Assembly: GCA_944472135.2 (NCBI GenBank) | Contig: OX235267.1 | Span: 19,637,452 to 19,701,451, forward strand | Length of the DNA stretch: 64,000 nt | Direction of reading: 5' to 3' | From: Trichobilharzia regenti | Taxonomy: Eukaryota; Platyhelminthes; Trematoda; Strigeidida; Schistosomatidae | Shown here: positions 46,401-58,400 of the stretch, piece by piece | How positions within the stretch are numbered: the first letter of the stretch is position 1 | Layout: each line of letters starts with the position of its first letter | Translations under genes and position numbers: made by a program | Notes under the pieces: generated by a model | Databases searched by the model: none | What the model saw: only the letters and a program-made list of their open reading frames with translations | Told to the model about the DNA's origin: nothing

Positions 46401-49400
46401 GAATACGTTACCACATGACTGTGTTGAATCTAGACACTGGTTGCAGTTGTCTAGACCTTGGTACATACCAAATTGTATTGATTACATTTAACCAATTATT
46501 GTAAACATATGCCAATGATGAATCGAACCACTTTTGTTCACTAACGACATATTAAGTGTCAACGAACTGAATAAAAAGTTTTTCGAAGTCATTTCAGTGT
46601 GTGCTTGCTTTACAGTTTAGGCATCCACATTTAATTCAGTATAAATGATAATACCATGGTTCAGTGTCCAGTTGACACAAAAATGTGTGAAATTTATATG
46701 CAGATCGGTTTTTATGAAGTATCGCAGAAGCTAGAAAAACAGCTAACAAGACGTTGATTACTAATTATTTTTCCTTCAAAATCACAAAAGTGAATAAAAA
46801 CAGTGAGGTCGCATATTTTGTATCTGATCTAAATATCTCTAAGTGACTGTTGCAATCGTTTGAGGACAAACATAACAGGAATGTACCGAATTGACTCAGC
46901 CTAGACAGCTGAATCAGTATAAACCAACCTCATACTTGAAATCTACTTGGGTGAACTGGTCGTTTATTGATATTCAAGTCTTTATTGGATTGATATCTAG
47001 CAACCCTAAACATAGTATATATATGAGATATGACAATCTTAGTAACGAATTAATTTCAGGAACCAGATGGACCAAAGCATGCACAAATGAAATCTCAACA
47101 CAACCCATCATCATGGAAAAGAGTATAGAATGGTAGTCAAATATCTACTCCTACTTCATAGACTTTAAAACGCCATTCGAAAGCGTCAGTCGTGAAGTCA
47201 TTTAGAAACTGCTTCAACACTACAAAGCGCAGTGTTGCAAACATTCGTATACCTCATTCGACAGCCATATGATTTAGCATACCAAGGGATTCCTAACAGA
47301 AGCCTCACCGAAGCGTTCAAGGTGAAGATATGAGTAATAGTAGGCTGCATAATATCACCGATGATATCCCTGATTATGGTGAACTGGACCATACAGCAGA
47401 CTGTGGACACTGGCGAGATGTGCATACGTTGGACCTACAAAAGACTGAAGATGAGTTGTGGTTCGTGGATGATTGAAGTCTGAGGTCAAACAAACTCGAA
47501 GACTTACATGCAAAAACCAAGAAGTCTTAGAAGTGGCAACGAGGACAGAAACTGGCATGAAAAGCAACGAGTTTGGAGTTCGATGTTGAGATGAACAAGA
47601 TAATACAAGAAGGTAAGATTACCTAGTTAGCGCTCGTAGAGCTAGCTGAAAATGATAACAGAGAACATAGGGGAATGAAAATGTGCCTATGAAGCCAAAT
47701 GTTCCACACGAAAAGCAAGTCGTTGTTGGCAATATAAACGATAATCCCTAAATATTTCATTATTTTCTAGGATAGGTCAGTGAATCTCTACGTTTGTTTA
47801 TACTGGATATTAGAATTACGTCTATCTATAAAAATCGACGTTATAAAAATAATGTACTAGTTGGATCAATCTAATAACAAATTTTATTGTGCATAACAGT
47901 ATTACTATTTAATAACAAGTAGTGGAGTACAAAATGGTACTTTTTCGTCTTTCTATCTATCGACTTTCCTATTAAAAGGAACGTATCCTCACCTTTGTGT
48001 GTTTACTACCTAAACCTAAATAAATTAAATACGCGACGTACAGCCACATCAGACAACATGCTTTCCAAAGAAAATACATAAAACAACATGATTCATAAAG
48101 GAAGCATAGGATTTGAGAATACAATAGCCAGAGATATGATGGAAAGACGAAATTCACTAGATATTCATTCACTCCTTCATGGCAATACACCTCGCAGTGA
48201 TAATAGCTGAAGAACGTAAGCCTTTTTATATTCTGACTGGGTGATTGAAATCTGATAAACTAGTCTCAGACCTTCATAGTTCCAATCTCGACTTTTAGAG
48301 AATATGTAGGTGGGCACCAGTGAGAGATGGGTAACCAAGACAAAAAAGTTACCTAATACATCGTGATTTCTAATGTTTCTCTAAATTTTATCTGTTCATG
48401 AGAGAATTAATCTTAAGATCACTCAAGTGCATACGCATCGAACATGTTGATATTTTTAAGTTATTATCACAATTCTTGAAATTAAGACACCTGCGGCTGA
48501 CTACTAATCATGATGCCATTTAACGCCATAGATCTGTTTGTTTTCCCCTACCTAAAACTGCTACTAGGATGACATCCAATGCAAATTGAATCAAAGTCGT
48601 AAGATATACACCCTTACTGAAAGGAAACACCATGACACATACTTTATTCGCTAACATAAATCCTATTCGGTCAGAAAAATAATATTACGTTGTGATAGGT
48701 TTACTGGTCCAAAAGCCAAGACAGTTTTCTTTAATTAATAAAAGTTTTGACATTGTCAAACCTGACAAAAATATCAACAGCTATGCCTGTTACAAAAGTG
48801 ACACTTATTCCCTAGGAAATGAGTTTTTCCAAATTATTAAGAATTACAAATTACATTATTTATAGGAAACATGTTAAAATAGTGACATTTCAATTAACTA
48901 TAGATGACATTGGTGAAGTGAAAACATGATTACTTCGCACAGTATAAAATGCTGCCCAATAGTACACATGAAAATAGAAGCTAAAGTCTTAGTGTATGTT
49001 TTATAGATCTTTTCATATAACTCTAACAGTAGATTGAATTTTCTGATTTGGTCAAGACTTTAAAAAGTTCTACTTATGACAGAGGTTTTTCTGTTGGCTT
49101 GGAGTCTTCTATTGCACTCAACATATACATTTCCGTGTAATGTAGGTATTTATGCATCTAAATAAACATGTACTGGTAAATCAGACAGTATCATCGGTAA
49201 TAAGTTCGTTTCTTTCACCCTGCACATGATTCACTTATATTCTGAAAGAAACAGAATGACTTTTAGAAATGGTTAACTCAATGAAATATAACTAGTTATC
49301 TGTTTCTCTGCTACGCTATAGACTACAATACACAGCTGTTACATTTAAATAAAGCTGAAAAATGTTTTCTGTTGTACTTTTCATCCAACATGTTAAAATT

Positions 49401-52400
49401 TTACCTGAATATCTTGAAGACTGTTCATTTCATCAATTCACATGTGACTACATTATCAGTGGAATATATGTGGTATGGTTTGAATGATTTCCTCTTACTG
49501 TACTGGTGTATACTATCACACTATTTATTGAAATGACTTTCCTATATCTTCTTCTTTCAGCCCCTACAGGTAGTCTGAAGCAATGAATTAATTTTTTTAA
49601 TTACTAAGCCATCTTTTCCTTATACATTAAAAACTATGGATATAAGTAATAAAAACAACATTAACAGCACACAATAGACTGCGATGTAGTGTTTGAAAGC
49701 GCTTCTATTTAGGTTTTTCTTTTCAGCTGAATAATTAGTGTTATCCCATCTTTGAAGTTTATTAACTTGTATTTCGGTTAATACTTAGTTGTGATCTACA
49801 GCAGCATAAAGGATGCAGTCAGTAACAGATTTAAGTCCCGGAATTTCTAATTAAATTCTTAACAGATAGTAGTATTAACGACTGATACAAAATTAGTTAT
49901 TGATACAGTTTCTGAACGTTTTTTCTGCTGTGAATAATAGTTGTTCATACCTTTAGAAGGAAAAAATACATGTTAGAAGATGGGTTTCATCGGCTAACAT
50001 CCTGAAAGTAGGTTTCCATAGCTCGTTTCTTGAAATCTAACCAATTTTAGGTCCTTCCGAATAAAATCTAATTTGAGAATAATCAAAAGTCGGACAATGG
50101 ATCTACGTAAAGTTTCTTAAATTTAGGCTGCTAACGGACTATAGTGTAAATTAACTGGATATCGGGATACCTAACAGAAGTCAAGTCAATGGTTTATTTC
50201 TAATATTGTGCCCGTTTTTAATTTTTCATACATCCCCAGAATAATTCAAAATCTTACTGAGGGTATTTTCAGTTTCATATACTTTATATTTTCAAAAGTT
50301 GTTACTGTTGTTATCATTATTGCTGACGTTATTATGAACAGCTTGTATTTAAATGATTTTAGAGAGTATAATTTGTTCAGCTATCGCATATATATCAGCC
50401 AGTTCAGTATTCTTCAGTCAAAGTGATAAAACAGTATCTATAACAATAATAATAAACTTATTTAGCCGCTCAAAACGCTAGCAGCGAATGTGAGTTACTA
50501 TTTGTTGTCTCAGTGACCCCTGATCAAAAACTTTTTTTTGCCTGTGTCATTCTCAAAATTATCCACGCATCTTCCGGATGAACCGGTTATATCTTTTCAA
50601 CTGAAGTTAGCACATCTTTTGATTCTGTGCATCCATCAATAAAAGAAGCTGTGAGTGAAATTTAAAGTAAAATAAAACCCAAAGTGCGTTAATTTAAGCA
50701 ATCAATAAGAAAAAGAAAAAAATGAGCAAAGAATATCCTTTTCGATAATTTCCTCTTCTGGCTCTATAATTATATATATATATATATATTTCTATACATA
50801 GAATATTCTAGAATAGATGTCAGTAACAAAATTGGTGTTTTTTTTAAATAACATCGATTTGTTAAGTAAGATCAAAGGAATTACATTTCACTAGTTTCAT
50901 AAATTATAATAAGCATACATATATAAAAGCAAATAGAATATCAAATGAAATCAAAGAAATTTACAAAATAAACCGAGGATCATTAGAACCTTGATGGCCA
51001 AGGTAAGGATAGTGTCTGAAACAGCTTCTTTTGCATACATAAGTTACGTTTCTTAGTGTGAATCCCAACGGCACCAGCTGTATGTAGTAGACGAAACCTT
51101 AAGGTGAAGTTAAGATTAGTTGGTATGCAGAAGATGACTTTGAAAGCCTCCTTAACATCAGTCTTGTGTTCTGTATTCACAAAATGGGATAGAAGAGAAC
51201 TCTGAATGCATTTTGTTTGTCCTTTACTTAACCACACAGTGTGGTGTTCCCAAATACAATGAGAAACATGCCTAACTGTGCGGTCTATGTAACTGGGTCC
51301 ACACGGGCAGTCAAATTGGTAGATAAACATGGAAGAGGCTAAATTAGGCAGTTTATCTTTAAATACTCCCAAACACAAAAGAGGAGTGGTTTTGCATTTC
51401 GAAGGCGCTGTGTTAGTATCTCACTGATTTTATCCCCAATGAACTGTATTTGTAGGAATAAGGCCTTTTTGAAACTATTGGTACCTAGGGCTGCTTTGAT
51501 TTTAGATTCATATTCTTTTCAATAAACTTTTCTGGATAGCCATTTTCACTTAACAACCGTTTAATATTATTAAGTTGCGATTCAAGAAATTTATCCGAGC
51601 AAATTGCTCTTGCTCTGTGAACCAAGCACTTTATCAGATTGCGTTTATATCTCAAAAGCACGAAGCTGAAAAAATAAGTATACTGACCTATCGATGTAGG
51701 TTTTCTATATACACTTCTTATCGCGCCATCCTCTTTTCTAGTCATAAGGACGTCTAGAAATGAAATACTAGAGTCTTTCTTTCTCAATAGTAAAAATTTA
51801 TGGCAGGATGAACATATTCAAATTTGTTCAGGATGTCCTTTGCTTCTTTCTTATTTTTCATAATCAAAAATGTATCATCCATGTACCGACAGTAGAACTC
51901 TAGTTCATCAGTGACGTCCTTCAAAGGCTCATTCTCTAGTTTTGCAAGGGAAGTATTGGCTAGAACAGGTCCTAGTGGCGAACCTGTCGCCACACAATCG
52001 ATTTGTCTTTATAATTATTAAATAAAAAGTGAACATTCATCGTGCATTTCAAGAAAAGCTATTTTATAAAAGATATAGGAATGCCAACATCGATGTTCCA
52101 TCTTATGGGTTCTTCGCATACAAAGTCCACTGTTTCCAAGTGTGGTGGATTGGTGAATAAGAAAGATACGTCAAATGATATCATGAATTTATTGTCAACA
52201 TTTAAATCTTTTATCCTTCCAACAAATCCTTTACGCTGTGCTTCACCAATCCTGTATGTAGAGGCTGTAAGAGTTCGACTAACCATTCGACTACGGGATG
52301 ATATGGCGAATTTAACATTTCTAATACTGGATGAAGCGGTAAGCCTATTTTTGGCGAACCATATAATCTTGGTGTGAACGTTCCAGTGTGTTTACTGACT

Positions 52401-55400
52401 TTGTGAGACAAAACCTTGTTTTAACTAACTGTTTCTTTACCTTTTTAATCAGATCCAAAGAAGATGAGATTTTTCGGCATTTTAGATTGTCACTAAGAAT
52501 AATATTCACCTTCTCGAAGTAATCCGGTTTTTCATGATAACCACTCCTGAATATTTAGACGGCCTTGTTATTACTATGTGATCATTTTTCGGAGAAAATC
52601 TAGGACTTCTTTCTGTTTTTCGATCTACATGCTATCCGAGTTGCGTTTAATATTTACATAATTATGGCAACAATCAACTGGAGCTGACTTACGTCTTTCA
52701 ACAGCTTCAGTTGATGAAGGCATAAGGCCTTCGGTTTGAACGCAGAGACATTCAAAATGATTTTGTGCATCCATTTTGTTACATGGCTATTACAAAATTT
52801 AGGGCCAAGCAACAAAACCTGTAGATCCACTTCATCAAGGACTACATGCAAAAGATTATACACATAACGACTTGGGCTCTGAGGAAATCTTGCTTCACGT
52901 GTCTTTTTCTCCAGGCTGTGTAACAGCTTCGTACGTTTCTTTTCTTTCCTTCTACTCACAATTTTATCCGCATAATCTAACAAAACTTCTTTAAGTGTTG
53001 TGGTAGTTCATCGACAACATAGAACCTTTCTGTGACATTCTCCGATAACTCACTAATACATGTTTGTATTGAGTCAATATTGCTATTGACGACTGTTCGA
53101 GAATATTCTATGTATATGAACATATATTTAATAGTAGAGCCAGAAGAGGTAGTTAACGAAAAGGATATTGTTTGCTCGATTATTTGTTTTTCTAGATGCC
53201 TAAAAGAATACTTCCACTATATTGAAATCAATAAGAATTTGAGAAAATAAAAAGCCTTCTGTGGTATTAAACATACACACTATCTTTAAAAATTAAATCA
53301 CAGGATAATTCACTCATTAATGTGTATTACAAAGGCAGTACACTTCGTCATAAAAGTGATTCTGTGTTACGTAAACAAACTTCTATGGGTAAGTTCAACA
53401 AATAGAATGAAAAATGAATAATCTACAGATCATTTTCCATTGAATCTGACTGGTAGGGTTACACAGAATCAGTGTATGTTTCATCTGAAGGAACCCAAAT
53501 ATGCATTCATCAGTCACGCAACAATCTCACAGATACATCCATATCATGCAAAAGTTTATTGATTTGGGGCTTTATATTCTAATGTTCCGCTAAAATGTTA
53601 ATGAGTCCGCATTCATTTCTACAAGTGAATCAGTTTTCACAAGATTTCTGAAACGATACTACAAAGAATGCATTTACCTATTAATGTTTGTAAAATGTTT
53701 ACCAAATAACTTTAGATCTGATTTCATTAAACTCCCTTTTTGAATAAATTCATACAATATATTATTTCACATACAAAGGTAGAGTGTAGTTTTCAGTTAA
53801 ATTTGTTAACTAACGAGGGAAGTCTCCATGTTTATATGGGCTTAATAGTTAAACATGTGAGGACAATTTCTGAAGTCCGTCATTACACTAGCGTTAATTC
53901 GCCTAACGTATATGCGATGTTTGTATGATGAGGACAAATTTTAATGATAATCATCTCTTTTGAAAGGTATATTTGAAAAGATAATCTTAAAACTTGGTAT
54001 ATTTTCATTAATCAAGTGTCGAGAAATTAGATTAAGAGTTAATTAAGCTGTAAACGATATCAACTCAAAATAAGACCAGTTTCAAAGTAAACACTTGTTT
54101 TCATAATCGACTTTATTAACAATACATATCACTGTTATTCAGAGGAAATTGAATAAATTCATTCCTTGATTTAAGAAGGTAAAGGTAATCAAAAGGAAAT
54201 CATGTAGGTTACCACAAAAATATATTCAGGATCAAAATTGTAATGGATGTTTTAATCAGTCAATAAACGTTGAATAGCGGCATATATACAAACCTAAGTG
54301 CTGGATGACTCCAGTCATTTGGCTGACCGTCTCCGACAAATTAACAGTGACTGCAAGTACACTGTGACAGTGTGGCCACCCAGCCTTATGACCACAGTGG
54401 GAGCTTGATTGATGAAAATAGAGGTTACCAGTAAGGACCAGATATATGAGATGTGTTACACCTTGGCAGTTAATCAATGTTTATTCACTTTTTACTGACG
54501 AAAGTAGAAAAGTGTAAATAGCTGATTTTTATTTCATATTATACACATTAACGCACCAACTGAAGACGGAACTGTCTAGTTACAAACAGAATCATGGGTT
54601 TGATCTCTTTAAGAGGTAACTTTTACCTTGTTTACACACCTACCTTTTACTAAATTGCTGTCAAATGCATGTTGTAGAATCCTAGTAAAGGCTGTAACCG
54701 TTGTTATCTATCAGTTGAAGCGTGACCATAAGTCCAACTGTTACTCTGTCGCAAATCAATTCAAGTTGAAAATCAATGCCATAAATCTTCAAAATTATCT
54801 TGAACATGACATAATAAAGAAACAGTGATGATTGCCACTGGTCCGAACTGTTTACTCTTCTATTTTGAAAAAGTAATAAGATATATATACATATATCTGC
54901 ATAAAGCCAAATTGCCACGGCAAGGTTCAAAAAGCAGTTACACTCAACATATAGTAAGCATACTGCGCAGTCTTAATGAAATGGAATCAGTGTTACTGGT
55001 AAAAACTATTAAGTTTCGCTCTGCAGCTTATTAGGCTGCGATAATATGAAAAGTTACTGAAGGTAAATCCACTTATTTAGGAATACCACTGTGGTGACAA
55101 CAAATAAACAAAATTGACTTCGCACACAATAAAGCTTGAGTAGAATCCAGACATAAATTCCAAAAAAGAAGTTTCAGTAATGCATGTACATATGGACTTC
55201 ATTATTTACGATTATACAGCTCGTTTAATTCCACAATTCAGTTCGAAGTGGGTGATGATAAATGTTACAACAGTTGCATGGGTACCAGGACTTGATGTTG
55301 ACTTCATCACTGTAGGAATGGAGTAAAATCTTGTACGTAAACCCCATAAATTCCCATTGACTACCGGGCAAATGTTTCTTCAGGGTAGAACAATTTACTT

Positions 55401-58400
55401 TATTATTCATCCTTCCAGTGAACATTATAACAATTTTCAAACGTTGTAGCTGCTGTTCAGCACACTGCATTCAGAGACGACAACAGCGCGTTGCTTCTGT
55501 TTCTACTCATATTTGTTGTGATTAAATATTTCAGCATTATAAGAAGGAAACAGGTGTTTATCATAATCTGGCTTTTAAAATTAACATTAATTAATTAACG
55601 GGCACCAAAATAATGTGATTCAATTTATTTTGTTCATTTACGTATCTCATGCGAATATTACACATAGTATATTATAAACTGGAAGTGAGTAGATTAATTT
55701 GCTCACATCCCTCCTGAACATGATTTCAGTTGAAGGGAAGGATAATGACGCATAAGAGTTGGCAAGAATCGAGTTGAAGTTTCTTCATGCTTTCAGTTTT
55801 CTTCTGATACATGTCAGCAGTAGGGGATTAATATTCACACTTGCCCTATTAGTTATTGTCCTTCATCTCCTTCAGAAAATTAAATCATTCACCTTAAATC
55901 AAACAGTACTCATTCAAAAAGCAAGCATTTTCAGTAGTGACCCACCAATAAGGAATAATAGAAGATAAAGGCAAAAGAGTGATTGTATGATAAACATACG
56001 AATTTTTCAAGAATGTCTCAACTTAAATTAAGATTTACTTACTTGTCTGCAATTTTTCGTTCCAGCCACCCCTACAAAAGTAACTTTGATTACTACAAGT
56101 AAGTTCTACCAGTCTTCAATAAAAACAGTCTTTATTGGTACAAATTAATTCTTATATGATAAACTATATTATATAACTTGTGTTCATCGTAGTCCAATGA
56201 TCGCCAAGTTCACTGTTACAACTCTGTTACATATTGTAAGACACCAGAATTAAATATTAATCACTAAAAGAACTGTACATCGATGGTTCAGCAGAACACT
56301 TGCTGACCATGCATGTGGTCCACGGTTCGATCCCTGGCCGGAGCACTCCTAAAGCTCACTAAACCGGTAGTAAGGCCGATAAAGAGAGGCTAGTCGTGAG
56401 GCTAGCAACTCCACTCCGTAAAAATAAGACCACTGCAACCGAAGCCTCAAAACTCTAGCTTGAAGCACAACGTTTCACTGGGAACGTAAAGGAATAAAAT
56501 AAATATAGTAATAAATAGCTAGAAGAATTCTACCTGTAGGAAGCTATTCATTTTGACTTGGAAAATAAATGTTTACAATTATCTTCTCACAGTTTGATTA
56601 AACCACTCATATCTTTTTAGGCACTACAGATTGCCTGTAATTTGATAAACGAACCAATATTGTGTGCTGGATCAAAATATTGTTTTCAGCTTTTAAGGTG
56701 ATATTATGACAAGTATAACAGATACACTCCGAAATTAAGATCTCTCAGGTGACGTCGAATACATAAAAAAAGATACATCAAAATAGTTGTACTAATTAAA
56801 GTGGAAATTGATTTAACGAAGTAATTGGAAATTTTAGAATTTTTGCAGTCGTCTCTCCACTCCAAAATGTAAATTTTTACCTCGCATCTGGCTTCCTCTG
56901 ATACTCCAGCTGGCTGAAAAGATTGAAGAGACTAATTTCATCATGCTTTTTAAGTAGTTATAAAACAAATTGGGCATCAGTGAGTTGACTCCTAACCAGA
57001 TATCGCTAAGGAGACGACAGGCTCTGAAATATGTCAACTGAAGTCTACCAATTACAATGATTGGTTACTTGTGTGTAAGCAGTCTTATGCGTCTGGTCAC
57101 CAGAATGGGTGCAGAATGAATTTCATTAGTCAAGTTTGTAGTATGACTACAAGTTAGGTGACTTGCCATGACGGTGCACTTTGAATTGCTGCTAAGGGGT
57201 TTGAAGATATCCTGAGTACAATACTGGGTGACAAGAGTTTGAGGATTCATGGGGTTAAATATGAGAATTCAACCATACCCTATTTAGTGCTGGGATTATG
57301 TGGGGAAATTGATATCAGAAAAGAAATGATAAACCTATTTTATAATCTGTAAATAATCGGTTACTTACTTCTACAACCAACTATACATTATTATTACTTA
57401 AATTAATTTCCTCACTAATTTCAGTTTTGCGTTTATCCGTTTTGGATGTATATGTATAAGATGTCTAATTCTTGCAACATAAAAATGTTAAAAATTTCAT
57501 TCTGCATAGAAAAATACCGTCCGATCCTTCAAGGTTGAGGATAATTCTTGCTGACAAGCGTTCATAACACGAGACCTAGGACTGACTCCAACCACCTTAA
57601 AAACATCAGGAATATTATATCATGGTCACTTAGTTGACTGGTGTACAGTAGAAACATAGATTCCGAGCTCAAGTATTAAGAAAGAATTGAGTCATTGGAG
57701 AACGGCATTAAGAAGGTTTAATGGAACCACTAAATGGTCAGTACAGACGTCAGCAGATATGACAGAGATGAGCTGGCATATTCATTCTGTGCTGTTTTGT
57801 ACTTGCATTTAATGACGTGGCTATGTAATTTATTGCAAATGTCTAACTGTGGACTACTCTGAAATGCTTTAGCAAAAAGATAGCCTAACTTGGTTTGAAA
57901 GAATGATGCTCCTACCAAGATATGATGTCGGTTGAATAAATCATTAAATATCATTCAAAGGTATTTCGAGTAGTTTCAATCTCTTCGACTATTCCTTGAT
58001 ACTCTGATAGAAATATACAGTATGACAAATTAGCGTATAGATATAAACGTATTTAATAATCTTCAAAGTCTAAGAGTTTTCATTGGATAACACTATTTAG
58101 GTAAATCAAAGACAAAATGTCAATTGAACATCCCGGATCATGTACGCTGCTTTAATTTTTTCACTTGCTTACAATCTGATAAATTCAGCGAATTTGAATA
58201 AACTGAGCACTGACACATTTTATAACAGAGTAAGGAAAGTAAATTATTCAAAGCTTAATAGTATGTCATCTATTGAATACAGGATATGACACAAACACTG
58301 AAATTACATTCAGCATTATTATTGATAAACAATGCAAATTTGATTCTGGTATTCGGTTGGACGACACACACGAAACAACATCGATTCCATTCAATCACGC

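Larger units (their letters stand above)
50705..53195 (-). mobile_element. Penelope-like element with inverted terminal repeats
   Basis: A ~2.5-kb minus-strand PLE. Its left arm (50705-50811) and right arm (53099-53195) are imperfect reverse complements sharing AGAATATTCTATGTATA, TAGAGCCAGAAGAGG and CGAAAAGGATATT. Each arm contains a 41-nt hammerhead-like fold. The interior covers N-terminal region, RT palm, thumb and GIY-YIG endonuclease. This is the most complete PLE here, lying in the MEG-B intron in antisense orientation. Confidence 0.85.
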
